Source of the DNA: Amanita rubescens
Taxonomy: Eukaryota; Basidiomycota; Agaricomycetes; Agaricales; Amanitaceae
Length of the DNA stretch: 30,241 bases
Reading direction: 5' to 3'
Assembly (NCBI GenBank): GCA_015039365.1
Contig: WION01000593.1
Location: 1-30,241 of the forward strand
The notes under the pieces: model-generated
Seen by the model: the letters and a program-made list of their open reading frames with translations, nothing else
Told to the model about the DNA's origin: nothing
The model's database searches: none
In this document: positions 17,696 to 28,764 of the stretch, piece by piece
Position numbering within the stretch: the first letter of the stretch is position 1
How the letters are laid out: each line of letters starts with the position of its first letter
Position numbers and translations under genes: made by a program

Positions 17696-19073
17696 AATGT
17701 GATATCCCTACTTCTTTTTTTGGCCTTGTGCTTATGTTCGATATATCTAATTGCTCGTTATCTAAAATATAGGAGTTTCAGACCAAACTATCGGTCTACC
17801 CAGGGTTTCCGTCTATGCTTCACTGACACTTCCCTGATTCATATTGGGTATGTTTGATCAGTGTCCATAACGACCCATGACATGCTTGATTTTTGCTCGG
17901 CGCGTATATTGAAGGCATCGGATATCAATCTCGGAACTTTGCATTCCGAGACCGTATTTTATATGCAAAGTATCTATGCGATGGCTTCTTTATTGCCAAC
18001 GCGTCTCATACACTGGAGCCGCTGACCCTTTCTGTCATGCAACGCGATTAGTATCCGGGCACCGTAGACAATGGACAACTTCTTACCTGCCGAAGTTCCG
18101 AGGTTATAGTATTCTCCATTGGGATAACTCTGTTGCCAGGTTTCAGTTCCTCGTGTTGTAACTATCATGGAGGTTGTGGGCCGTGGCTAGCGATTGGAAG
18201 CTATACCGATCTCGGGTGAGTGACGTAGCTTTTGGAATGAACGATGTCTTTGCAGTCATTCTTATTGGCCCGACTAGGACCTACTAGGGTCCACCACACG
18301 ATGAGGGACGCCTCGATGTAGGCCGTTGCAATAACCGGCCATTGATTAAAATGCCATATTGACAATACGCAAAAGCTGCCGAAGTTTTTTTTCCTGGCTA
18401 GCGGCCTAGCCAAAAGGCAGTTATGTCCCCAATAGTATCGCGGCGAGTCACGGGGTGATTCGAAGCTCGTTTCGTCTTCGGTATTCTTTTCGGTTTCACC
18501 GTACTCAATAACTTATTGCGCCGGGGGCCGTGCAACTGCTTTACTTGGATGACCAAATATGGACATGTCAGATTTTGATAAGTCATTCAACCCTAACATG
18601 AGAATATATTTAAGATCCATCTCCAGTGCCGTAACTTGCCATATATGAGCAAAACTTCGCAGCGTCAATTCCAATAAAGATGTGGTCTTGGGCGCGTAGC
18701 CATGAGTCGATAGTCAAATATCCATGATGATACTTATTTTGAGATCGACACCCACAAAGGACACACGACTCGGTGCAATACTTATTTATGATAGATAGCC
18801 GGTTTGCGGCCACCGTATGCTATACGTAAGCTTTAGCCTAATACGGTCACAATCAGTAATCAAACAAGCGCAACAGACTAGTACCTTGACGGACCCTTGC
18901 AAGTTATCCCTGAACAAAAACAGCGCTTTGTTCGGATGCCATCTCCTTTTTTTTTGACCTTTTAAATAATCCCGCGGCTGTCTATTCCACCATCTCCATC
19001 CCCTCCCGTTGCTCGTTACGGGTCACCGCGTGGCACCCCATCCAACTTGAAAGACTTTGAAACCAACTTGGAG
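17696..19073. other. Long spacer, no gene recognised
   Basis: ORFs on both strands are short and lack coding composition. The last 115 bp look like a fungal promoter for the G-alpha gene: an AT box TTTTAAATAAT ends at 18970, followed by a CT-rich stretch at 18981-19014. Small inverted repeats such as GGCTAGCGGCCTAGCC at about 18397-18412 are probably incidental. Confidence 0.5.
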
Positions 19074-21134
19074 ATGTTTTTCCCTAATCCTTGTATCAAC
19101 CGTAATGCCGGCAATCAAGACGACACGGTTACACAAGACTCTGCAAGTATAACCACTCTTTTATCCGAGTCGAAGAAAGCATTGGAACAAAAGAAAAAGG
19201 CAACGCGATTGCTGCTTCTAGGTCTGTCTATCCGTGATGTATCTTACTCGACGTGTTCATCGGTTCTGCATGCAGGTCAATCGGAGTCCGGAAAGGTTCG
19301 CAATATATCCCCTTGACACGTCAGTCTTGCCTTAATACAAAGTTACTGCCCAGAGCTCCGTATTGAAGAGTATGCCCACTCCTTTTCTTGGTCGTCGGTG
19401 CTATTGCTTACATGGACACAGATTTTCAGCTCGCGTTTGCCCCAAAACAATTCAACACCGATAGGTCCATGTGGAGGCTCGTTATACACCTAAACGTCTT
19501 AAGGTACGTTTCCTTCACCCTAAGAGCTTGTCCCCTTTCTGACCAATATACGCTGGTAGTCAAATCCGGACGATTCTCGATATCCTGGAGTTGAAGCATA
19601 TAGAACGGCTGCCGAACATTGATTCAGCTGAAATTGCTAATTATCAACGTATAAAGAATTTTCGTCTCAAGTTCTCGCCTCTTCTCTTTATCGAAACACG
19701 GCTTATTGAGCTGATCTGTCCTGATATTGGTGTAAGAGACACTTGTGTTCGTGCCAGCACTGGTTGGCAAGACCGGTTACGAAATATTCTGAAAAGCTCC
19801 ACTCCGGAATACAGGCGACGTTCGGAGTTGGACCCCTCGATCGTGTTGGCAGCCTCGAAAGACACGGTCAACGAGCTGTGGCAGCAGCCGAACGTCAAGA
19901 CTCTTATGGATCAATATTCTAAATTGCACATGGGCGGGGTTGGCACCTCGTGAGCTACTTCATCGTCGCTACGAATCGTGGCCAATGATTTACCTTCAGT
20001 CAGATTTCTAGATGATATTGATCGTATAACGGCTCTTAATTATGAGCCAACTGATCGTAAGTAGTAGCAAAGATCATTTGAGCTCGTAATTCACCCAGAT
20101 AATAGAGGACATCATCCGTGCTCGCATCAGGACAATTGGTGCAGAAGAACACATCTTTCATCTTGAAACAGGTAACCAAACCTTGTGAGAATTGTCTACA
20201 ATGACTGACGATGGGTAGGATCCCAAGCTGGATCTTTCTACTACATAACAGATGTGGGCGGTAGCAAGTACTCGGTTAGGCGAAACGTGTCTGGATTTTC
20301 GTGTGCTGATATCGGTATAGCGCGCTACCTGGGCGTCTTTTTTTGATGATGGTATTATTATGTCTCGTGGTTATAACGATGTCGTTCTCATAATCATTTT
20401 TAGTTCAAGCTATCATATTTTTGGCACCACTGGCATTTAACCAGTACCTGGAAGAAGATTCCACCATTAATCGACTTGTAAGAGTTTGTTCCTCGTCCTG
20501 CGGGTTCCGCCTGAATCTTTATCAGGAGGACAGTACAAAACTATGGAAAGAAATATGCTCTAATAAAATCCTGGGGAATGCAGAGTTGATACTATTCTTC
20601 AACAAAGTACGTCATTATATACGGTGTCGCGGCTGCTGCTGGCTGACGTTGTACCATTAGACGGATCTTCTGAAAAAGACGTTGGAATCCGGCGCACGGG
20701 TTACGGACTACATCGCCAACTATACAGGCGTGAATAACGTGGAAGAAGTTACCGAGTGTACGATAGTATTTTCATTCCTTGTACTATCACGCCTGAGTCA
20801 CCTTTGCATAGTTTTCATTGCCAAGTTCAAGGGGTATCAGGTGCGACGTTTACTCATTGAGGTTATCCTATGTTTTGACTCAATTCCCTGTAGAAGAGGC
20901 TATCACCTGTTGAGCGCCGTTTTCTTTGCTATTCTACATCCGCTGTCGTAGGTTCAAGTCAAAATCAAAGTTATTTCCATTTAACGGTTCCTTTCGGCAG
21001 GATACGCATGCAACGGGACTTTTACTGGACCAAAGTAAGAACACAGTTGTTCGCCCTCGACACCTCTAACCTATATTACAGTTCGTGACACCATCACCAT
21101 TCAGCACTTAAAGGAGATTCGAGCATTGGTTTAA
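19074..21134 (+). CDS. Atypical heterotrimeric G-protein alpha subunit
   Basis: Sixteen exons give 427 residues: 19074..19221, 19276..19295, 19354..19369, 19422..19503, 19560..19949, 20004..20056, 20106..20171, 20219..20274, 20321..20351, 20404..20477, 20526..20606, 20661..20757, 20812..20840, 20894..20947, 21001..21034, 21082..21134. All 15 introns (46-58 bp) keep phase. G-box motifs are present: P-loop GQSESGKSS (50-58), switch I RIRTIG with the catalytic Arg 243, DVGG (270-273), NKTD (338-341) and TSAV (396-399). The protein binds GTP and should relay receptor signals at the membrane. Three departures from classical G-alpha stand out. Switch II has Ser 274 where the GTPase Gln normally sits. 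There is no Met-Gly myristoylation start. The protein is about 70 residues longer than classical G-alpha. The start is the first ATG after an in-frame stop at 18963; an unseen upstream exon is possible. Confidence 0.95.
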
Positions 21135-21245
21135 TATGCAAGTATATAAGGGCATTGAATATCGCGTATAATGTTATTGTATCTCTAAGCTAATTTGTGC
21201 ATACTTTATGTAGCGTAGTTTGACGATGTTTCGCTATTGGGAAGT

Positions 21246-21251
21246 AAAAAA
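21246..21251 (-). terminator. Pol III terminator of the tRNA
   Basis: Six T residues on the minus strand start three bases after the tRNA 3' end. Confidence 0.85.
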
Positions 21252-21254
21252 GAT

Positions 21255-21325
21255 TGCATTGACCGGGAGTCGAACCCGGAGCTAGGCCATGGGAAGACCC
21301 AATGTTACCGCTACACCATCAATGC
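21255..21325 (-). tRNA. tRNA-Gly (anticodon CCC)
   Basis: The minus strand folds into a full cloverleaf of 71 nt including the discriminator A. The acceptor stem is GCATTGA/TCAATGC and the D arm GTGT/ACAT. The anticodon stem is GGGTC/GGCCT with loop TTCCCAT (anticodon CCC). The T arm is CCGGG-TTCGACT-CCCGG. No intron is present. It reads GGG codons. Box B (GGTTCGACTCC) is intact. It lies 111 bp from the divergent F-box gene start. Confidence 0.96.
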
Positions 21326-21436
21326 ACACCACATGCTATCTCATTTCATTCAAAATCTGTTCAGTCATCTGATGGAGTGCATCTTTTCTCCGCTGAATCT
21401 TGACTCAACACCTCCACCATGCGTTATTCACAACAG

Positions 21437-23247
21437 ATGAACTCTCGCTCGGGCTTTTTGTCGCTTCCAGGCGAGATACTTCACGAAATTCTTAGGCATT
21501 CGAGCTGTGAAGAGTTACTCAAATGTCGTTTGGTGCGTACCGTGATGAAACCAAGCCTTTTCCTCATTCCTGTCCATAGGTTTGCAGTTCTCTGAACAGA
21601 ATTATCGAATGCGATTCCGAATTGCTCTATATCATCGAATTGTTCAAGCATAAAATGGTTGATTGCGGCGATGCAATAACCTCCCACGCCGAACGCCTGT
21701 GCGCTTTAAGAGACAGTCAACAGGCATGGCGAGATTTGGAGTGGAAGTCCAATGTCAATGTGGACGTACAGGGGTATTGTACGGCCTACGAATTAGTGGG
21801 CGGCGTGTTCGCGAAAACGAACGGCGAAGACATGTTCCTTGCTTGGTTACCAAGTGCGAAGAGCCCAGGATATACCGTCTACCATGAAGACATCAAGATG
21901 GACTTGCGAGATTTTGCCATAGATCCTACACAGGATCTGATAGTACTGTTGGAAGAAGATGACACGTACGCGACTATATTCCTCCTTTGCGCTAGCCGTC
22001 GCTTAATCATCAACTTAGTGTCTTTCAGGAGGATTTGTCGAGAAATATGCGATTACATCTGCGGACCATGTCTACCATGGGGCATCACCCGAAAGCTCAG
22101 GAGCCTGAGCTGCGTTTTAGCATTCGCCACCGCATTAGTACCGCCTTTGTGCAGATAGCCTCAGATGTATTGGCCGTGTTTTTGACATTGGGGTTCCAAA
22201 CTCGCTTGATCTTGTGGAACTGGGAAGCCGACCAGCTTCTTAGCGTATGTGTCACGATTACTAAACCGTTTTAACCTTTCTCATCGATGCATACATCAAT
22301 CAGGATTCCGATGAAAATCAATACCCCATACCACCTATTTCTTGGGATTTCGCGCTCATTAGCCCTCGTGCTTTCATGATCACCACCATCGATGACGACG
22401 GGGCTATCTTGCTTTACAAGTTCTCCTGCGCGGACGATCCTATTCCCGTCCATGTGGTGACATTACGTATGCCACCTCTGCTGGATGACCGTTCTTTGCT
22501 ATTTTTGTCATCCCATTCCGGGCCGTTTTTAGCCAAGCCTCCCCACGGGACAGAATTCACAACGGGGCCAGATTCTCGGGTTCAGACCCTTTCTGTTGGA
22601 TACCGTAATGAGAATATGCCCATCGGGAGCCCCCTCCATTTCGGCTTGTTCTATGTCCACAATAGGTCACTCGAAACATATATCAAAGACTACGGAAGAA
22701 TTGATGGAAGTCTTGGCAAAGGCCGAAATCAAATGTCCCATGCGACTGAGGTTCCGTGGCATGAATGGGGCCCCGGAAACACCCGATTTAGCACCGTCCG
22801 TTCTCCAACTCATTGGCTACGGTACCCATCATCGTTATTTCATCCTGTACATCCTCCTCATCATTTCCTTTCTCTAGTTATGTTCAAGGTGAACGTGTAG
22901 TCCAGCCCCCCGAGTCCCATGATGGCCATAACGCATTGGAAGTTTGGGATTTTAACGTTTTTCCGGGACAACACGAAGAGACTCGGAGGTCGAGTCGAAA
23001 TAATACCTCTACAATGGTCGCCGCTTCACTTTTCAGAGAACCGCTGATTACAAGTCTTCCTTATCAAGCTCAAGTCCGTATGGTTAATGAGGAGTATGGA
23101 GCATTCATGATCGATGAGGAGAGAATAGTTGCTTTGAAGGTTCGTGCTGTCGATGTCTCATTCTCAGCGTATTGCCAACTCTGTTCACTTCAGGTCAACC
23201 CTGCAAATAAGGAGGAAATCGTGGGGTTGCACGTGTACTGCTTTTAA
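21437..23247 (+). CDS. F-box protein
   Basis: Six exons (21437..21532, 21580..21965, 22019..22244, 22304..22821, 22878..23139, 23194..23247) join in phase to 513 residues. Residues 8-50, LSLPGEILHEILRHSSCEEL then LKCRLVCSSLNRIIE, form the F-box, which would bind SKP1 in an SCF ubiquitin ligase. The intron falls exactly between the conserved CRL and VCSSLN. The rest resembles the substrate-receptor part of expanded Agaricomycete F-box proteins, with beta-rich blocks such as DFAIDPTQDLIVLLEE and TRLILWNWEADQLLS and a final strand IVALK-VNPANKEEIVGL. The substrate is unknown. The last intron is 54 bp, a multiple of three without a stop, so its retention would add 18 residues. Confidence 0.87.
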
Positions 23248-23611
23248 TTGAATTCATCTTTTTTGACGGCCCACATGCTGCTTGTAAAGATAGTGACCTG
23301 ATTACATCAGGCTGAATGATATTTTTGTATTATTCGACACCTGAAAGCTGGCAGCGGCGCGCGGGCGTGGTTCATTTGATCTGATAAGGGAAACTGGTGT
23401 GAGCGGTACGATCGTGATGCTGTCTTGTGCATTCAATTGGTGTGAACGAGGCTTACACTTGCAGTGTCAGGGATACGCATGGGATAAACAACCGGGGGTG
23501 TCGAAGATAAGGTGGCGCCGGGGTTCCCGGCTCTTTTCTTCTCGGTTGACCTTCCCCACTTCACCTGATAGGGTATTCCGCACAACTTCCTCTTTCAACG
23601 CTTCAGAAAGC

Positions 23612-26394
23612 ATGTCAACCGAAGACAACAGTGCATCGATGGTGGAACATGGGGGGTCCACTCCTACAGACAAGTTAGAAGGGGACGAGGCTGAACTGGC
23701 TCGTATGGGCTACAAACAGGAATTGAAGTAAGTCTGGACCGCTTCGATCGAGGTCAATTCTCTAAGCCTATCACTAGACGGGATTTGGGACTTTTGCAGG
23801 TGCGCTTCTGACCCTGAATTCGCCCAGACTTACCGTTTCTAACGTATTGGTCGTCTTCTCAACCAGAACTTTGGCGTACGTCACTTTGACGGCTTCATCC
23901 ACGAACCGATGCCTATCTGAATTGTCGTGATAGATGTCGTTCTCCATTATCTCAATCCTTACAGGCATGCCATCGTTGTTTTTGTATGGTTTGGTCAGTT
24001 GAATCAGTAACCTCTGTTATTCGATAAGCTCACGTACCATTTGAAGAATACTGGTGGTCCTGCCGTTATGACATGGAGTTGGGTTATTGTTTGTAAGTTT
24101 CATATGTTGGCGTTCCCCTTCATGCATTTATGTGTTTGGAATCTGGAGCATGTTTCACCACGTCAGTCGGACTCGCCATGGCAGGTACGCCCCATCATGA
24201 CCATCTTTGGTATTAATGACTATCCCGCACCGCAAGAGATTTGCAGGTGTGTCTTGGTGGTAATCTATCATGATAAGATTACAATTTCCATTAGCGCTCA
24301 TCCAACGTCTGGGGGACCGTATTTTTGGGCGGCTATGCTGTCAAAACGGAAATGGGCACCACTGGCATCATGGATTACGGGTATTGAAACGAATTTCCAC
24401 CTCCTTTTTAACTCCGAATGACATAAGAGTAGGTTGGTTTAACCTTCTTGGTCAGGTCGCTATTACCACTGGCATAAGGTGCGAGCCAATTCTTACCCAA
24501 GTTGTTGCTCCTAATGTCCTTGTTTGCAGTTTCGCATGTGCAACCTTTATCTCTACCGTATGCACTTTGAAATCCAGCTTTTCCCCGACACCGGGAACCA
24601 CAATCGGTAAAGTCGATGATTCTAGACTGGACGGGGGCGCTGTCACTAATCCTCACTAGGTATCTACGCGGCAGTCCTAATTTCACAAGGTCGAAATTCC
24701 CGATATAGTTTCAATACCTTGCCTGATACATCCACAGGTCTTACAAATACATTTGGCGTTCGGTTGTTGCACCACCTGAACAACGTCTCCATCTGGTGGC
24801 ATGCAGTTGGAACATTTGTTCTAGTAATTGCTATTTTGGCCAAGGCACCTCATCATCAGTCAGGGGACTTCGTATTCAGGACATTCCGCGACGGGACCGG
24901 GGTAGATGGTGAGGGGTGGGGATCACGGGCATCTCCTGCATACGTTGCCATAATTGGGGTAAGAGCAGGCTCCGTACTCGACGCATCTGTGATAACGTGC
25001 TGTACGATCTCTAGATATTGATGTCGCAGGTAAGAATTAACACCACTTGATGGTAGACGGAGTAACTTGGATTTGTATGTAGTACACGCTAACGGGTGGG
25101 TTTGGCCGGAACTACCAAAAGATGGCAAGTTACTGACAAGTGTAATCTCGCAAATAACGAAGGATTCGATGCGAGCGCCCATGTGAGCCTCCGTCGTACT
25201 ACTTGTGTTTTGCGCTTGACGAAAGACAGATGACAGAAGAGACTCGAAATGCGGCCATGTCAGGCAGCATCGGTATTGTCATGGGCATTGGAATTTCCGC
25301 TATCCTCGGATGGTATTTGCTGCTCGGTCTGCTTTTCTCCATTCAGGATTTAGAAGGGACGATAGCTTCTCCGACAGGCCAGCCTGTCACTCAGATTTTC
25401 CTTGATACTGTTGGAGAAGACGGTGCTATAGTGCTTATGGTACGTCACATTAGGCTCTCGGGAAATATTAGACACAACCTCATGCCTGGTTCATTAATCA
25501 ATAGGTTATTATTATTGGTGCCATGTATTTCTGCGGGTACGCATATCAAAATTAGCAGCTTACCGTCTAACGTCTAACTTTGATCCATTGTCAATTTGAA
25601 GCACGTTCTCTGTGACATCAAATTCCCGAATGATGTACGCATTTGCCCGTGATGGCGGGATACCAGGGCATACCTTCTTCAACAAGGTCAGCAAACAGTG
25701 GAGATCGCCGATAAGAACAGGTTTGATACCAGCTACGATTGGGAATCTCTTACTCATGGCAAACACAAGTCTGGCTTGCGTGTACCCTCAGCTTCATACT
25801 CGGTCTCCCTAGTCTTGGCAGTTCTGTCGCATTTGCAGCAGCGACATCGATCGCGACCATAGGATTATACATATCATATGGTACGTTTCGATGTTTTACC
25901 GTGATAAGTGATCCTATCTTAGCCTGGACGGTAGGCATACCGATTTTGTTGCGTATCATGAACAGACAGGACTTCGAAAAGGGACCTTTCCACTTGGGCG
26001 TTTTTTCGATTCCTGTGGCCGTTACTGCGGTAGCGTGGATAGCATTTATTACCATCGTTTTCATATTACCCCAAATAAACGTACGTCATCACGATCACAA
26101 AAGGCTAAATGATCTGAAGTCGATTTCCTGCCTTGTTACATATAGCCCGTTAATTCTCAAACGCTTAATTATGCAGTGGTCGCCGTCGGAATTGTCGTGG
26201 CGTATTGCATTGGGTTCTGGATCCTAAGCGCAAGGAAGTGGTTCACTGGTCCCGTAAGACAGATAAAAGGTAAAGTACTTAGATGTTATCCTATGCATGC
26301 CTGTCTGACTTGCCATTGTATGACAGCGGAGGCTATGGGGATTGATGTGATAGATCCTGGGAACGCCGAGAAATTTGAAGAAGCAGTTTTGTGA
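23612..26394 (+). CDS. APC-family amino-acid/GABA permease, 22 exons
   Basis: Exons 23612..23727, 23778..23799, 23867..23875, 23934..23993, 24047..24092, 24149..24184, 24237..24246, 24295..24380, 24433..24478, 24530..24606, 24660..24689, 24738..24958, 25015..25029, 25083..25095, 25163..25182, 25230..25439, 25505..25536, 25602..25720, 25770..25880, 25935..26080, 26146..26269 and 26327..26394 give 538 residues in one frame. Recognisable blocks are ELARMGYKQELKRDLGLLQ, SCFTTSVGLAMAEICSAHPT, SGGPYFWAAMLSKRKWAPLA, GFDASAHMTEET, SPTGQPVTQIFLDTVGE, SNSRMMYAFARDGGIPGH and ISYGIPILLRI. These are the hallmarks of fungal GABA/choline/polyamine-type transporters of the APC superfamily with about 12 helices. 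It probably imports amines or amino acids across the plasma membrane; the exact substrate is not predictable. An earlier in-frame ATG at 23417 is rejected because its extension has no family character. Confidence 0.93.
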
Positions 26395-26974
26395 TCATAA
26401 CTTAGACGTGGCCGCAGAATACTGTGTTCAGACTTGTTCATTGAACCTTAGTTTTGGTATTTCGATTGCTACCAGCGCAAGGCTGTTCTCATTCATTTAG
26501 GACCGGAGAAACTACGGATAGTCATCTACGCCTACTTGCGTACTTGCCGAACGCAGATGTGGGTACTGCATGCCAAAAAATATAGAACAAACGTTATGAC
26601 TAGTATTGATTAACTCCATGGTCATGATACTCCGCTAGGTGGCGCTGGCGTTTTGCTAAAAGTAATATTACGGCGCTGTGCCCGTCAGGAAAGAACATCA
26701 GACTTGTTGGGCGGGTTCCCTACGGATTATTTGTAGGTCCGAAAGCTTAGATGACGTTAGTTGGGCGATGGGATAAATTAGGCGTTCCATTTTACAAGGG
26801 TGTTAGACGGCACCAACATCGACGTTCTTGGTGCTGTGCGTTCAAATCAGCGCTGAAATGGAGTCATCGTGTACCTCAAACGTGGAACCGTAAGAGGGTG
26901 CAAACATGGGACGCATACTTTGTATATAAGGTTGGTCTACGCAACAGCAGAACGAGCCCTGAACATAACAAAGC
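26395..26974. promoter_or_regulatory. Intergenic region with TATA box of the peroxidase locus
   Basis: TATATAAG at 26923-26930 lies 45-52 bp before the ATG at 26975, a plausible core promoter. The rest carries no gene I can support. Confidence 0.55.
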
Positions 26975-28764
26975 ATGACTCAACCGCACTCAACCGCTGA
27001 ACTTGGATAATATTCAGGGAGATATCCTGTCTGTCTTGCATCCATCTCCAAAGTAGTGCCCGCACTGATTCCGTGTCTTAGTGGTGGGCTACCCAAGAAG
27101 ACAGAGACCAAGTTCTTCTTCCAGATCTTAAATGTCCCGAACTTCAGGAAACAGCTTCAAAAAGTTATTCCGCTCATCACAACTGTGACACAAGTATTGA
27201 AGGACCAAGATGCGATTGACAAGCACAAGAAGAAGCCTTACCCGAAACCTGAATTGATTCCGCTTTGGGGAGTTAACATCTCGTTTTCGCACTTTGGATT
27301 TGTCAAGGTAACGCACTATCTGATGAGTTTTTGCAGATTGCGATGAATTGAGATGCTGCTTTAGCTTGGGATCAGCGACAAAAACTTGATTGACTCAGCC
27401 TTCCTTGGCGGACAAGAGGCCGATGCACAGTCCCTTGGCGACAGTGGCACGGGAGCAGGGACCAACATTTGTGCCGGACTGGCTGCCCCAATTCAAACAG
27501 CAAATACATGGCTTGATTATCTTCTCGGGGGAAAGTCACGCAACTGTTAACACCAAGGTGGCACAAGTCTTGAATATATTTGGATTCGGGACGCCCGCCT
27601 CGTCGGTTGCAGAAGTCTTCCGCGTCACAGGTGACGTAAGGCCAGGAAACGAATCGGTCACGAACAGTAAGCAAAAGACGTATTAATACCTGTGTGATAT
27701 TATGCTTACTCTATTTGGTAGTTTCGGGTTTAAGGATGGAATATCGAACCCCGCAGTTATCGGATTTGATAAGAATCCTCCCCCAGGGCCACCTCCCGTG
27801 CTGCCAGGCGTTATCTTGGTCGGTAGGGAAGGGGATGCGAATCAAAAGGCTCGCGACCCCTGGATGGTAGACGGAAGTTTCTTGGCGTTCCGATTCCTTC
27901 TCCAACTTGTGCCAGAGTTCAATAAGTTCTTGGATTCAAATGCCCTCAAGGTGCAAGGCTTGACGCCGCAACAAGGGAGTGACCTTCTGGGCGCTCGTCT
28001 CATAGGCCGATGGAAGAGTGGTAAATACCGTGGAGATTGAACATGGGAGCGGTACAGCTGATGTGTTGTGCAGGTGCCCCAATTGACTTGAGGCCTTTCG
28101 ACGACGATGCATTCTTGGCTACAAACATAGATCTGTACGTCGCATGGCTCGTTCGTTTCCGCACAGCGCTCACCATCTCATGAACAGGAACAACGATTTC
28201 AGCTATGCTGCAGAGCTTGGAACCCAGAAGATTTGCCCATTCGCTGCCCATACTCGCAAGACGAACCCGCGTTCCGACCTGAATAACCAAGTTCAAACTC
28301 ATAGGATCATGCGTCGCGGGATTCAGTTCGGTCCGGAGGTTACGCCCGAAGAGAAAAAGGAACAGAAGACCATTAATAATCGTGGACTGCTATTCCAAAG
28401 CTATCAGAGCAGTATCTTGAATGGATTCCGGTTCCTTCAAATAAGTGCGTGCCGTTTATAAAAAGATCGCAGTTGATCTGATCGGTCGTCTAGATTGGGC
28501 GAATAACATTACATTCCCATTCACCCAAACCACGAAACAGGTTCCAGGGCAAGTATAATTTTGTGCGTGGATGACGTCGGCTGAATTTCTTGTTGTAGCT
28601 TCGACGCTATAATCGGCCAGGGGGCCAACCGGCAGCTATCCGGTACCAACCCGGATGATCCTACATTAGAGCTAAACTTGCCCATAAATTGGGTCGTCCC
28701 ACGCGGTGGAGAATACTTCTTCGCTCCGTCTTTGGCCGCCTTGAAGGGGACGATAGCTTCTTAA
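26975..28764 (+). pseudogene. Dye-decolorizing peroxidase (DyP) locus, frame-broken
   Basis: The whole DyP sequence is recognisable over eight exons: 26975..27028, 27082..27307, 27365..27666, 27722..28020, 28074..28134, 28188..28444, 28494..28552 and a last exon to 28764. Blocks include NIQGDIL, GLPKKTETKFFFQI, the GXXDG motif as FGFKDGISNPAV (distal catalytic Asp), and THRIMRRGIQFGPEVTPEE with the proximal heme His. The C-terminus is WVVPRGGEYFFAPSLAALKG. DyPs are heme peroxidases, often secreted, that oxidise dyes and lignin-like phenolics. Three or four breaks are visible: a 10-bp tandem duplication right after the ATG; one extra base in the GGG at 27458-27460; a one-base phase mismatch at the 27666/27722 junction; and an uncertain last junction (28599 out of phase, 28621 in phase but losing FDAIIGQ). 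No full-length product can be read. Confidence 0.85.

Noticed and set aside
18610..18813. Minus-strand ORF in the spacer before G-alpha
   Set aside because: Short, with many Cys/His/Tyr codons but no ordered motif, no splice continuation and no promoter-like context.
23399..23611. N-terminal extension of the permease from an upstream ATG at 23417
   Set aside because: The extension is Arg/Ser/Cys-rich without family similarity; the ATG at 23612 begins a typical acidic permease N-terminus.
26751..26978. 75-codon ORF overlapping the peroxidase start
   Set aside because: Considered as an alternative first exon bypassing the 10-bp duplication, but it has no DyP N-terminal character and no splice site giving the right frame.
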